A stretch of 64,000 bases of DNA from Streptomyces scopuliridis RB72 (GCF_000718095.1 NZ_JOEI01000032.1:57969-121968), one strand, 5' to 3'. Shown: positions 8,764 through 17,733, counted from the stretch's first letter. Notes: generated by a model from the sequence alone, not told the origin. Numbers and translations are program-made.

Positions 8764-9966
8764 TCACCGGTACCAGCCGTACCGCTGTGCGATGACGGGC
8801 AGGCGGTCGGCGGCCATGGCGTGGGCGGCGGCGCGTGGAGTCGTACCGTCGGCCTCGGCGCGTTCCAGCATGCTGCCCACCAGGGCGCGCATCGCCCGGC
8901 GGGTATGGGCGAACGCCTCGTCCGCGTCGGGGCCGATGTCACCGAAGAGGGTCCACCACCACCAGGCGTTCGTACCGGAGTTGACCACGACGTCGGGCAG
9001 TACCGCGATGCCGCGCGACGACAGCAGTTCCTCGGCCTCGGGCAGCACCGGCATGTTCGCCGCCTCGACGATCCAGCGCGCCGTGATCCCGGCCTGGTTG
9101 GCGGCGGTCACGGAGTACGAGACGGCCGCGGGCACCAGCACGTCCGCGTCGGCGGAGAGCCAGGCGTCGCCCGGCAGTTCCCGGTCGCCGGGCCGGAGCG
9201 CGGCGCGGTCGACGGTGCCGTACGCGTCGCGGGCGGCGAGCAGCGCCTCGACGTCCAGGCCGTCCGGGTGGGCGATGGTCCCCTTGATGTCGGCCACGGC
9301 GACGATCCTCAGTCCGGCCCGGGAGAGGAAACGCGCCGTCGCGCCGCCCATCGTGCCGAGGCCCTGGAGGGAGACGCGGGTCCCCTCGTACCCCACGCCC
9401 GCCCGGTCGAGCGCGGTGAGCACCGACTCGGCGACCCCGCAGCCACCGGCCAGCGCGTCCAGGCCGATGCCGTCGACCTCGACGGCGAACGCGTCGGCGA
9501 GGCGCTGCCTGGCCTCCCGCTCGTCGTCCAGCAGCGGGTGGACCGCCTGGACGGTCGAGACGAGACCGGCCTCGGCGGCGGCCCGGTCCACCGTGTCCTG
9601 GGTCAGGCCCAGGTCCTCGCCGGTGGTCCAGCACTGCTCGATGTACGGGCGCATGGCGCGCAGATAGCGGACCAGCACTCCGTACGCCGAGGGGTCGCGC
9701 GGATCGCAGTCGATACCGCCCTTGGCGCCGCCGAGGGGGACATAACGGGCCGTCGCATCGTCCGCGTCGAAGTGCAGGGCCTCCTTCATGGTCATTCCGC
9801 GCGCCAGACCGGTCACTTCGTCGAGGGTGCAGCCGGGACGCATCCGCAGACCGCCGCTGGCGACCCCGCGGACCAGCCGGTCCACGACCAGGAAGCCCTG
9901 CCGGCCGGTGACATGGTCCGTCCACGTGAGCGAGATCAGCGGGTTGGACGGACGTGATGGGGTCAT
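8764..9966 (-). CDS. Glu/Leu/Phe/Val dehydrogenase family amino-acid dehydrogenase
   Basis: NAD(P)-dependent amino-acid dehydrogenase of 400 aa. The dimerisation/catalytic half holds GGLRMRPGCTLDEVTGLA, MTMKEAL and the lysine motif PLGGAKGGIDCDPR. The Rossmann half holds LQGLGTMGGATA. The C-terminal half ends with VVNSGTNAWWWWTLFGDIG, a variant of the VVNSGG motif. These enzymes interconvert an L-amino acid with its 2-oxoacid and ammonia. The ATG overlaps the stop of the upstream ThDP enzyme (ATGA), so the two are co-translated and may act in sequence: amino acid to 2-oxoacid to aldehyde. Which amino acid is used is not evident. Confidence 0.85.
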   Translation of the reverse strand: MTPSRPSNPLISLTWTDHVTGRQGFLVVDRLVRGVASGGLRMRPGCTLDEVTGLARGMTMKEALHFDADDATARYVPLGGAKGGIDCDPRDPSAYGVLVRYLRAMRPYIEQCWTTGEDLGLTQDTVDRAAAEAGLVSTVQAVHPLLDDEREARQRLADAFAVEVDGIGLDALAGGCGVAESVLTALDRAGVGYEGTRVSLQGLGTMGGATARFLSRAGLRIVAVADIKGTIAHPDGLDVEALLAARDAYGTVDRAALRPGDRELPGDAWLSADADVLVPAAVSYSVTAANQAGITARWIVEAANMPVLPEAEELLSSRGIAVLPDVVVNSGTNAWWWWTLFGDIGPDADEAFAHTRRAMRALVGSMLERAEADGTTPRAAAHAMAADRLPVIAQRYGWYR

Positions 9967-11585
9967 CGGGCGGGCTCCTCGGGAACGGTGATGACGGTGG
10001 GTACGGGGGCGGCCAGCGCCCGTGTGAGAGCGTCCGCGAGCGCCGCGGGGGTGTCCGCGCGTTCGCCCCGGCCGCCATAGGCGCGGGCGAGCGCGGGCAG
10101 ATCGACGGGGGAGAGACCGACGGCCGTCGGGGTGTCCCCGCGCGCCGTCATCTCGTCGCGGATCTCGCCGTACCCGCCGTTGTCGAACACCACGACCGGC
10201 AGCGTGAGCCGCTCCTGCACGGCGGTGGCCAACTCCTGGACGGAGAACTGGAATCCGCCGTCCCCGCTCAGCGCGACCACTTCGCGGCCCGGCGCCGCGG
10301 TCTTCGCGCCGATGGCCGCGGGCAGGGCGTAGCCGAGCGTGCCGAAGCCGGTGGGGTGCAGATAGCGGCCTTCCGGACCGAGCGGAAGATGCGGGAGGGC
10401 GCCGTAGTAGCAGCACTGCGCGCTGTCGGAGGTGAGGATCGCGTCCGGGGCGAGTACGGACCGTACGGCACGCAGGAACGGCAGCCAGCGGGCGTCCCGT
10501 TCGGCCGTCTCCGCGTCCCGCAGCCCACGCAGCCGTACGACCTCGGCTCGGGCCGCGTCGGCGCGCGTCGTCCGGGGCGTGGTGTCCGGACCCGGGTGAC
10601 GGCAGGAGCCGAGCAGCGCGCGCACAGCGAGCGCGGCGTCCCCGAGCAGCGGATGCGCGGTCCTGAGCCCTCCGTACAACTGCGCCGGATCGAGATCGAC
10701 CCGCAGCAGCGTGCCGTTCAGCGCCGGCGGGCCGGCCGACCACAGGTCGGATTCGGCGAGTTCGGTGCCGACGGCGAGGACGGCGTCGCGATCCGCCAGC
10801 CATTCCTGTACGGCCGGACTGTGCAGGGAGACGCCGAGCGCGAGCGGATGGGTCTCGGCGACGATGCCCTTGCCGTTCGCCGTGGTGACCACGGGCGCGG
10901 CCAACTCCTCGGCGAGCGCCAGACATTCGGCCGCCGCTCCGCGCGCGCCGCCGCCCAGGACCAGCGCGGGCCGCCGCGCCGCGCGCAGGACGTCGGCGGC
11001 GTCCCGCACCGAGGCTTCGTGCGGCGCCGTGGGCACGGCCGGCGGTGCGAGCCGTACGTCGCCCACCGGCTCCGCCGTCTCCATCAGATCGACCGGGATC
11101 TCGATATGCGCGGGCCGGGGCCGCTCGGTACCGAAGAGCGTGAACGCACGTGCCACCGCGACGCCGACCTCTTCGACCGAGGAGACCCGGTGGCTGAACG
11201 CGGCGACGCCCCGCATGGCCTCGGTCTGGCTGCGCATCTCGTGCAGCAGACCGGTCGGCAGCCGTGGATGGCGCAGTGGCACCCCGGGGGAGACCACGAG
11301 CAGCGGCACGCTGTCCGAGTACGCCTGGCCCACGGCGGCGGCGATGTTCAGCAGGGCCGGGCCCGTCGTGGTGAGCGCGATGCCGGGGCGGCCGCTGACC
11401 CGGGCGTAGGCGTCGGCGGCGTATCCGGCCCCCTGCTCATGGCGTGGCGTCACATGAGCGATTCCGTGGCGGTCGAGATGGCGGTAGATCGCCAGATTGT
11501 GCGTCCCCGGTATGCCGAACGCGGTGCGTACGCCGTGGAGGGCGAGAGCGCGGACGAGTGCCTCACCGCCGGTCATCTCGGACAT
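9963..11585 (-). CDS. ThDP-dependent 2-oxoacid decarboxylase (AruI/acetolactate synthase-like)
   Basis: Thiamine-diphosphate enzyme of 540 aa with the three domains of the acetolactate synthase/decarboxylase superfamily. The N-terminal PYR domain has FGIPGTHNLAIYRHL and the cofactor Glu in RHEQGAGYAADAYARVSG. A central nucleotide-like domain follows (LVLGGGARG). The C-terminal PP domain has the metal motif SGDGGFQFSVQEL ending VVVFDNGGYGEI. The HEQGAG and HNL features resemble 5-guanidino-2-oxopentanoate decarboxylase (AruI). With the adjacent dehydrogenase this suggests oxidative deamination plus decarboxylation of an amino acid, possibly arginine-like. The ATG at 11585 has GGAGG 8 nt before it; an earlier in-frame start lies inside the operator region. 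Confidence 0.8.
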   Translation of the reverse strand: MSEMTGGEALVRALALHGVRTAFGIPGTHNLAIYRHLDRHGIAHVTPRHEQGAGYAADAYARVSGRPGIALTTTGPALLNIAAAVGQAYSDSVPLLVVSPGVPLRHPRLPTGLLHEMRSQTEAMRGVAAFSHRVSSVEEVGVAVARAFTLFGTERPRPAHIEIPVDLMETAEPVGDVRLAPPAVPTAPHEASVRDAADVLRAARRPALVLGGGARGAAAECLALAEELAAPVVTTANGKGIVAETHPLALGVSLHSPAVQEWLADRDAVLAVGTELAESDLWSAGPPALNGTLLRVDLDPAQLYGGLRTAHPLLGDAALAVRALLGSCRHPGPDTTPRTTRADAARAEVVRLRGLRDAETAERDARWLPFLRAVRSVLAPDAILTSDSAQCCYYGALPHLPLGPEGRYLHPTGFGTLGYALPAAIGAKTAAPGREVVALSGDGGFQFSVQELATAVQERLTLPVVVFDNGGYGEIRDEMTARGDTPTAVGLSPVDLPALARAYGGRGERADTPAALADALTRALAAPVPTVITVPEEPAR

Positions 11586-11616
11586 GGGAGCCTCCAGGGA
11601 GCCGTTCGGGAGCATG

Positions 11617-11636
11617 TACTGAACCGTCGGTCAGTA
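11617..11636. promoter_or_regulatory. TetR-type palindromic operator
   Basis: TACTGAACCGTCGGTCAGTA is an imperfect palindrome with 6-bp perfect outer arms (TACTGA/TCAGTA). It lies about 32 nt upstream of the first gene of the minus-strand operon that encodes its own TetR regulator. Form and position are those of a TetR operator covering the promoter; binding by the 8055-8735 product is inferred. The remainder up to 11853 shows no gene. Confidence 0.65.
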
Positions 11637-11853
11637 TCGCAGCCGGTGGCGCGAGCGGCTTCGGGAGGGGGCCGCCCACTTGTTGAGGAGATCCCTGGAC
11701 TCGGGGGCGTACGCGGGAATCCCGGGGGCAGTGACGACGTTGGACGTGCGTACGCCGGCCCGGCTGGAGCCCCGATCGATTCCGATCGACTCGACCCGCA
11801 CCGATGTACGCACCCGGACATAATGGGACGACACCGAACCTCCAGGAGGTGCT

Positions 11854-13056
11854 GTGACAGGCGCTGGTTCCCCCCTTTCGTTGCGCTCCCGGCTGCGCTC
11901 GCTGCGACCCGCGGCCTTCGGGGCCGATTCGGCGGGCGAGCGGCTGGAGCGGATCCACCGCTCGCCGAACTTCGTCGACGGGGTGTTCCAGAACCCGGTG
12001 GGTGCCAGGACCAGACCGTCCGGCGCCTCGGGGCTGGAGTTCGCGAAGATCTACTTCCAGAAGGAGGCGCGCGCCCGGCGGTCGCCGATCGGCACCATTC
12101 CCGTGCACCCGACCACCCTCGCGGATCTCGCCGCGCCCCCGGCCTCCGGCCTCCGCCTCACCTGGATGGGGCATTCGAGTGTGCTCGCCGAGATCGACGG
12201 CCGGCGCGTGCTCTTCGACCCCGTCTGGGGCGAGCGATGTTCACCGTTCGCCTTCGCGGGGCCGAAGCGGCTGCACCCCGTACCCGTCCCGCTCGCCTCC
12301 CTCGGGCCGGTCGATGTCGTCGTGATCTCCCACGACCACTACGACCACCTGGATCTGCCCACGATCCGGGCCCTCGCCTCCACGGACACGGTCTTCGCCG
12401 TACCGCTCGGTGTCGGCGCCCATCTGGAGAGGTGGGGCGTGCCCGCGTCCCGGCTGCGTGAACTGGACTGGAACGAGTCCACCGAGGTCGCCGGAATCCG
12501 GCTGACCGCCACCCCCGCGCGGCACTTCTGCGGTCGCGGTCTGCGCAACCAGCAGCACACCCTCTGGGCGTCCTGGGCCGTGGCCGGTCCCGAGCACCGG
12601 ATCTACCACAGCGGGGACACCGGCTACTTCCCCGGATTCCGTGACATCGGCGCCGAGCACGGCCCGTTCGACGCCACCATGATCCAGATCGGGGCGTACA
12701 GCGAGTACTGGCCCGACATCCATATGACCCCAGCCGAGGGCATGCGCGCCCATCTCGATCTCCAGGGCGGCCGTCCGTCCGGCGTGATGCTGCCGATCCA
12801 CTGGGGTACGTTCAACCTCGCCCCGCACCCGTGGGCCGAGCCCGGCGAGTGGACCAAGGATGCCGCCGAGGAAGCCGAGCAGCCAGCCGCAGTTCCCCGG
12901 CCGGGCGAGCCCTTCGAACCCGCGGGAACGCTTCCCCTCGATCCCTGGTGGCGGGCGGTGGCTGCCCCGATTGCACACCCCTGGCGCCGCAGCGAGGCAA
13001 CGGACGTTGCTCAGGGTCGGGACAATCGCGATCTTGATCTCGCAGGTGAGCGGTGA
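11854..13056 (+). CDS. MBL-fold metallo-hydrolase (UlaG/NAPE-PLD-like)
   Basis: Metallo-beta-lactamase-fold protein of 400 aa. The metal signature ISHDHYDHLD is at residues 159-167 (H160, H162, D164, H165), with LTWMGHSSVLAEIDG before it and YHSGDTGYFPGF and LPIHWGTFNL after it. This arrangement is typical of N-acylphosphatidylethanolamine phospholipase D/UlaG-like lactonase relatives. The GTG start at 11854 follows CAGGAGGT. The final 20 or so residues are charged and atypical, so the 3' end may be altered. A 105-bp degenerate copy of codons about 285-319 sits at 21696-21800, marking the far end of the homogentisate block. Confidence 0.85.
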   Translation: MTGAGSPLSLRSRLRSLRPAAFGADSAGERLERIHRSPNFVDGVFQNPVGARTRPSGASGLEFAKIYFQKEARARRSPIGTIPVHPTTLADLAAPPASGLRLTWMGHSSVLAEIDGRRVLFDPVWGERCSPFAFAGPKRLHPVPVPLASLGPVDVVVISHDHYDHLDLPTIRALASTDTVFAVPLGVGAHLERWGVPASRLRELDWNESTEVAGIRLTATPARHFCGRGLRNQQHTLWASWAVAGPEHRIYHSGDTGYFPGFRDIGAEHGPFDATMIQIGAYSEYWPDIHMTPAEGMRAHLDLQGGRPSGVMLPIHWGTFNLAPHPWAEPGEWTKDAAEEAEQPAAVPRPGEPFEPAGTLPLDPWWRAVAAPIAHPWRRSEATDVAQGRDNRDLDLAGER

Positions 13057-13241
13057 CTCGGGGCAGGGATGAAAGCCTGAACGCAATGACGCAGGCGTTC
13101 GCCAAGTTGACGGAGGCCGCATAAAAGCAGGCGATCCAGGCGCTCGGCGGTCCCCCTCGACGGGGGAGCTGATGCGGCACCTGTTACCCGGGCCGAAGAC
13201 CTCGGTGCCCAATCCGTGCAGTGTCACTCTGCTCATCGTGG

Positions 13242-13862
13242 TCAGTGATCCTTGGCCAGCACCGGAGACTCGTCACGACCGTCGCCGGCCGCCGAAGGCG
13301 TGCGCTCGCTCAGCTCGGCGAGCCCTTCGGTCGCGGGCAGCGGGTTATAGATGAGACTGAGGTGGAGTCCGTACACCCAGTGCCAGACGAACACGGTGAG
13401 GATGTACGTCCCGCCGAGTTCGAGGCTGAGGAAGCCCGGGTCGGTGCCCCGTGCGGGACCGTAGACCTGGGGGGTCATGAACGCGACGCTGATGACGGCG
13501 AGCAGGGTGCCGAAGACCAGCCCCTTGGTCAGGTTGCCGGCCGGCGAGTTCCGCCATGGCAGCACGGGGTGAAGGGCACATGCGTAGACGACGGCGAACA
13601 GGATGCCGTCGAGATAGTGGAACACGCCGCCGGTGACGAACTTGGCGAGGGGGGAGGCGAAGGGCACGTAGACCCAGCCGTTCGCGGTGTTCCAGTCGAG
13701 CCTCGTCAGCCCGACACCGGGGAACCAGTAACCGAATATGGTCGCCACGTGCGTCGCGACGACGCCGGCGAGTACAGCCGCGGCGACCCGGTGCCCGGTG
13801 GCCCAGGTGCGCCACCAGCGGATGCTCTCGTTGTTCGTGCGTGGTGTGCGGCTCTGCGACAT
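13242..13862 (-). CDS. Multi-pass membrane protein of unknown function
   Basis: Protein of 206 aa with about five hydrophobic segments (around residues 26-48, 68-98, 110-132 and 145-170, the latter two long). It contains the motifs HVATIFGYWFPGVG, FVTGGVFHYLDG and FLSLELGGTYILTVFVWHWVYG. His and Trp residues near membrane borders hint at a carrier or redox-linked protein, but no family is recognised. It is transcribed divergently from the IclR regulator, and the shared intergenic region carries one copy of the homogentisate-block palindrome, so it is probably co-regulated with hmgA and fahA. The upstream ribosome site is weak. The 185 nt between it and the MBL gene hold no visible gene. Confidence 0.65.
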   Translation of the reverse strand: MSQSRTPRTNNESIRWWRTWATGHRVAAAVLAGVVATHVATIFGYWFPGVGLTRLDWNTANGWVYVPFASPLAKFVTGGVFHYLDGILFAVVYACALHPVLPWRNSPAGNLTKGLVFGTLLAVISVAFMTPQVYGPARGTDPGFLSLELGGTYILTVFVWHWVYGLHLSLIYNPLPATEGLAELSERTPSAAGDGRDESPVLAKDH

Positions 13863-14033
13863 TGAAGTGCCGATCCGTGAGAGGTGAGTCCCTCATTCCG
13901 CGCAGGTGAAGAACGAGGGCGTGGGCGTCAAGGCTGCCGTGGCGATGCGCAGGGTGACCGGAGCTGACGGCGCCTGGGCAGTGCTGAGGTCTCGTCAAGA
14001 GGTGGCGGTGAACAAGGCCCCAGCGCTGTTGTT

Positions 14034-14063
14034 CCGATTATCGGTACTGCTGTATTGTTTATC
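14034..14063. promoter_or_regulatory. IclR-type operator, first of three copies
   Basis: CCGATTATCGG (14034-14044) is a near-perfect palindrome, followed 12 nt later by TTTATCGG. It lies in the 340-nt divergent region between the membrane-protein gene and the IclR gene. Identical 11-mers occur at 15759 and 17978 upstream of hmgA-related sequences, defining a shared regulon site. Binding by the adjacent IclR protein is inferred. Confidence 0.65.
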
Positions 14064-14202
14064 GGTGATGACAGTGTGGAGTGGTGAGCCGACCGCGTCA
14101 ACAGCTTCGGGCCATTCCTCATCGACACGGCAGCGAGGAGGTCGCGGTCGCGGCCTTCGACTGCCACCGCCGTGCCGCGGCACGGCGAACCGAGGAGTCG
14201 CA

Positions 14203-14934
14203 TTGCCCGAGATCTCCAAAACTGCTGATCAAGCACTCATGCTGCTGCTGAACATCGGTGAGGAGGGGCGTGGTACCGCCGCGGCCCTCGCCGACCGGCT
14301 GGGCATGCACCGCACCGTCGCCCACCGGCTCCTGGCCACGCTGGAACAGCGCGGCTTCGTACGGCGGCAGCCCGGCGGATACGAACTGGGCATGGTTCTT
14401 CGGCATCTTGCGGCGAGCGTGGAACCGGAACTGCTGCACATCTCGCGGCCCATCATGGAAGAACTGAGCGCGGCCACCGGGGAGGCCACCGTCCTCAGCA
14501 TGCGCGAGGGCGATGACCTCGTCACGGCCGACATCGTGCATGGCTCCCGCCACTTGGTCCGCGTGGCGCTGGACCCGGGCTTCAGGCATCCCCTGCACGT
14601 GGGTGCGGCCGGCCGTGCGATTCTCGCCTTCCTTCCGGACCGTGCCCGGCGGCCGGTCGTCGGCTCCAGTCACAGGCCGGACGCACTGGAAGCGCGGTTG
14701 GACGAGATCCGCAAGGCCGGATATGCGTACTCGCGGGATGAGTTGCAGCAGGGCGTCAGCGGCATCGCGGTCCCGGTCTTCTCCGCGGGCGCCGTCACCG
14801 CGAGCCTGAGCGTGGTCGTCCCGGTCAGCCGACACGCCGTTTTGCAGGACTGGCTCGCCGATACGCTGGCGGCGGCCGCGCGGATGAGCCGCGAGCTGGA
14901 CGCGGCACACCAGCAGGCGGAACAAGACCGCTGA
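14203..14934 (+). CDS. IclR family transcriptional regulator, probable regulator of homogentisate catabolism
   Basis: IclR regulator of 243 aa. The N-terminal winged helix (KTADQALMLLLNIGEEGRG, then AALADRLGMHRTVAHRLL) is followed by an effector domain (GEATVLSMREGDDLVTADI, HVGAAGRAILAFL, GVSGIAVPVFSAGAVTASLSV split as GVSGIAVPVFSAG and AVTASLSV). The start is set at TTG 14203, preceded by GAGGAG; the open frame extends 99 codons further upstream but that part is low-complexity and runs through the palindromic operator. It sits at the head of the homogentisate block and very likely controls it through the three CCGATTATCGG sites, sensing a homogentisate-pathway compound. Activator or repressor role cannot be decided from sequence. 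Confidence 0.8.
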   Translation: MPEISKTADQALMLLLNIGEEGRGTAAALADRLGMHRTVAHRLLATLEQRGFVRRQPGGYELGMVLRHLAASVEPELLHISRPIMEELSAATGEATVLSMREGDDLVTADIVHGSRHLVRVALDPGFRHPLHVGAAGRAILAFLPDRARRPVVGSSHRPDALEARLDEIRKAGYAYSRDELQQGVSGIAVPVFSAGAVTASLSVVVPVSRHAVLQDWLADTLAAAARMSRELDAAHQQAEQDR

Positions 14935-15196
14935 CGACGATTTTGGAACGGGCTCCACCACCCGGTCGACACCCGGAGCGGTCGGCGGCCGCCCCGGGTC
15001 CACCTGCGCGGCACCGGTCGGACCGACGTGGTTCCGTACCCTCTGACGATCGAGCGGTCGGCTGTCATGCGCGCCGCCACGAGGGCGGCGGGGTGTCACC
15101 GCGGAGCACCCGCGTTCCCGCCGACCGGAATCCGATGCCTTCCGGGACGCTTTGAGGTCTCGCTCGCCATTATTCGGCTACAGGTCTCGGCGTTCC

Positions 15197-15390
15197 CGGA
15201 GTACCGGACCGCGTTCTCGTCCCACTCGGAGTGGTTGAGCAGACGTTGTACACCGTCCGGGCGGAGCTGGCCGAGCTGCTCGGCCAGCGTCCAACCGTTC
15301 TTCTTCTCCAGCGGCGCAAGCAGGCCCGTCATGTAGTCCAGAGCCCGATCGCGTGGCTCCGACCTGCCAAAACGATGCCCGAACCGGGCA
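15197..15390 (-). pseudogene. IS701-type transposase fragment
   Basis: A scrap of about 64 codons on the minus strand reads ARFGHRFGRSEPRDRALDYM then TGLLAPLEKKNGWTLAEQLG, RPDGVQRLLN and HSEWDENAVR. This matches the N-terminal part of IS701-type transposases, such as the one at 44780 in this window (GLVAPLERKNGWTLAEEAG). Start and catalytic regions are missing and no inverted repeats are visible, so it is a dead remnant of an old insertion in the homogentisate block. Flanking stretches 14935-15196 and 15391-15758 contain no convincing gene. Confidence 0.75.
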
Positions 15391-15758
15391 TAACTCCGCT
15401 GTGCCATCGGACGACGACTCGATCTGCTCAACCTCCAGCGATTCATTGCACAGCCCGGCCAACGAGCAACCTCACCGACCGTCACACCACATGCGGCCGC
15501 AGTGCAAAGCCGCTCGGTCGGCGTGCTCTTGAGACGGGCTCCGCCTCGCTCCCCGTACCCCATACCGCAGTTGGTGGCGGGTGCTTCCGGCTGGTCATCG
15601 GGACAAGACCCCGCAGCCGTGCGATCCGGTGAGCGGGAGAACGGGGCGGCGACCCGCTCCGGGGGTGCCGCGGCCGCGCATGCGCACCGCCGGCCCGGAC
15701 CGGCCGGACCGGGATGTGCCCGTCGGCAGGCGCGTGTTGTGCCTCGGCATCGCGTAAC

Positions 15759-15804
15759 CCGATTATCGGTACGAGTTGTTCTATAAACGGGATGCGTTTA
15801 GTGT
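15759..15804 (+). promoter_or_regulatory. Operator-promoter upstream of truncated hmgA paralogue
   Basis: The palindrome CCGATTATCGG (15759-15769) is followed by a -35 TTGTTC (15776-15781), a 17-nt spacer containing TATAAACGGGATG, and a -10 TAGTGT (15799-15804). The arrangement is the same as at 17978-18023 in front of intact hmgA, so this promoter module outlived its gene. Confidence 0.7.
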
Positions 15805-15880
15805 CTTGGCAGGTCAGGGGCCGCACGGCCTCCTCGGCGGCGCCCCGGCCCTGGCCTCTTCTTGCCCAAAGGAGTCAGAC

Positions 15881-16066
15881 ATGGCGTTCTGCCGCCGCAC
15901 CGGCGACATCCCGCCCAAGCGGCACACCCTTCATCCGCGTCCGGGTGGGGGTACGTACAACGAGGAGCTGGCCGGAGAAGAGGGATTCTCCACCGCCCGC
16001 GCACCACGCACACCGCGGCTTCTGCGCGGTGACGGCAACCATCGCGCCGGCCTCCTTCTGAGCTGA
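15881..16066 (+). pseudogene. Truncated homogentisate 1,2-dioxygenase paralogue
   Basis: Starting at ATG 15881 after GGAG, about 40 codons read MAFCRRTGDIPPKRHTLHPR, PGGGTYNEELAGEEGF and so on, closely parallel to the N-terminus of the intact enzyme at 18227 (MAFYRRVGDVPPKRHTQHRR, PDGGLYYEELVGEEGF). After GEEGF similarity stops and an unrelated tail ends at a stop at 16066. DNA divergence is considerable (roughly a quarter of bases in the shared part), so this is an old or foreign copy rather than a fresh tandem duplication. It keeps its own operator-promoter. The stretch 16067-16350 has no recognisable gene. Confidence 0.75.
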
Positions 16067-16350
16067 CCTCGGCCCGTCCGGTGTCACCATCGGGCCCGGC
16101 CGGGCCCGACCCCTGCCGGCCACTCGGCCAGCGCCGTTCCCACCATCACGCCCGTGCCATCCGCCGTGGCTCGCCCTGATCAACGCCGCCGCGACCACCT
16201 TCGGCGCCCACCAGCCGATCAGTCTCCACCAGGCCGCACGCACAGCCGTACATGGCCTTCCCGCATGACACGGAACCCGTCCGCGGCCTTCCCCCACCCC
16301 CGACCGGTTCTTCACCAGCCGGGGGACAGCGCACTACAGCAAGGAGCACC

Positions 16351-17733
16351 ATGAAAGCCATACGAGTCGCCGCAATCGCCGTCTCACTCAGTCTGGGCAC
16401 CCTGGCCACCACCGTCAGCGCGTCCGCCGTGACGGCCAACGAGCAGGTGAAGGCGCTTGAAACGTCACTGACCGAGCTGCAGGACTCCCTGACCTGGCAG
16501 GGGTCGGCGGGCGCCACCTACCCGGCCGTCGACACCGCCGTCGACCAGACCCTGGAAGACCTCGGCCGCGTCCAGCGGGAGCACCCCGCCGCGGTGCCCC
16601 GGGCCGACACCTTCCAGAGCCAGCTGGCACGACTCGCCTCGGAGGCCGACTACTGGGTGCGGGTGACCGCGGAGAGCGGCTACGCACCGGGTGTCCTCGA
16701 CACCGTGTCCAATGTGCAGGCGGGGCTCAAGGAGTGGTGGACCGAGACGGGAGAGATCCGGGAGAACCTGCGCAAGCCCGTTACCCTCCGGCCCGCTCGC
16801 CCTGCCGCACCCAGCCTCACCACCGTCGACGAGACCACCCGACCGGGAACCGTCTTCAGCGATGTCCGGGAGAAGAACGCCCTGAAGATGGTCGTCGTGC
16901 CGCCCGGCGGCTACACCGCGGGCGCCACCGAGGAGGAGCAGGAGGTCTTCGGCGTGCCGGCGGCGCGCCGCCACTTCGAACGCCCCCAGAAGCAGGTGAC
17001 CGTCGGCAAGCCGGTCGCCGTCGGGCGTACCGAGGTCACCGTCGGCCAGTTCAAGCGGTTCGTCAAGGAGACCGGTTACCAGCCCGCCCGGGGAATGCGC
17101 ACCTGGGTGGCCAACGAGGACTCGCTGCTGCAGTTCCGGCCGGACCTGAACTACCTGAACCCGGGGTTCCCGCAGACCGACGACGACCCGGTGGTCGGCA
17201 TCACGAAGAACGATGCCGAGGCCTTCGCCGCCTGGATGTCCAAGCGCACCGGCGAGAAGTACCGGCTGCCCACCGAGGGCGAGTGGGAGTACGCCGCGCG
17301 TGGTGGCACCCAGACGCCGTTCTTCTGGGGAGAAGACGTCGAAGACGCCGGTCGTTACGCCAACACCTACGACGAGGACGCGTACGCGGCGAACCGCTTC
17401 TCCGTCCTCGGCAGCGGCGAATGGGACCACATGGAGAACGTCCACGACGGCTTCGAGTACACCGCCCCGGTCGGCTCTTTCAAGCCCAACGCCTTCGGCC
17501 TGTACGACATGACCGGCAACGCCCGCGAGTTCGTGGCCGACACCTGGATCGACAGCCAGGCCGGAGCCACGCCCGACGCATCCGTACGACACGGCGAGGC
17601 GCCGTTCGTCGTACTGCGCGGCGGCGCCTGGGCCTACCAGCCGCAGAACCTGCGCATCGCCTACCGCAGCGGCTACCTCTCCTCCGAGACCCGGACCAAC
17701 ATGTTCGGATTCCGGCTCGTCCGCAGCCTCTGA
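16351..17733 (+). CDS. Secreted formylglycine-generating-enzyme-like (SUMF1 domain) protein
   Basis: Protein of 460 aa. A signal peptide (MKAIRVAAIAVSLSLGTLAT to about residue 27) is followed by a helical spacer of some 130 residues and a C-terminal SUMF1/FGE-sulfatase domain from about residue 175: MVVVPPGGYTAGA, VAVGRTEVTVGQFKRFV, AFAAWMSKRTGEKYRLPTEG, EWEYAARGG, FGLYDMTGNAREFVAD and a final RSGYLSSETRTNMFGFRLVR. This is the C-type-lectin-like fold of sulfatase-activating enzymes and also of many non-catalytic relatives. The catalytic Cys pair of true FGE is not evident, so it may bind rather than oxidise. The ATG is preceded by AAGGAG. A perfect terminator hairpin follows. Its link to homogentisate genes is positional only. 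Confidence 0.8.
   Translation: MKAIRVAAIAVSLSLGTLATTVSASAVTANEQVKALETSLTELQDSLTWQGSAGATYPAVDTAVDQTLEDLGRVQREHPAAVPRADTFQSQLARLASEADYWVRVTAESGYAPGVLDTVSNVQAGLKEWWTETGEIRENLRKPVTLRPARPAAPSLTTVDETTRPGTVFSDVREKNALKMVVVPPGGYTAGATEEEQEVFGVPAARRHFERPQKQVTVGKPVAVGRTEVTVGQFKRFVKETGYQPARGMRTWVANEDSLLQFRPDLNYLNPGFPQTDDDPVVGITKNDAEAFAAWMSKRTGEKYRLPTEGEWEYAARGGTQTPFFWGEDVEDAGRYANTYDEDAYAANRFSVLGSGEWDHMENVHDGFEYTAPVGSFKPNAFGLYDMTGNAREFVADTWIDSQAGATPDASVRHGEAPFVVLRGGAWAYQPQNLRIAYRSGYLSSETRTNMFGFRLVRSL

Noticed and set aside
13906..14202. N-terminal extension of the IclR gene by 99 codons
   Set aside because: The extension crosses the palindromic operator, is low-complexity and precedes the normal winged-helix start; the TTG at 14203 has GAGGAG.
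16252..16350. Upstream start for the FGE-like protein
   Set aside because: It would place a signal peptide internally; ATG 16351 has AAGGAG and begins a clean signal peptide.
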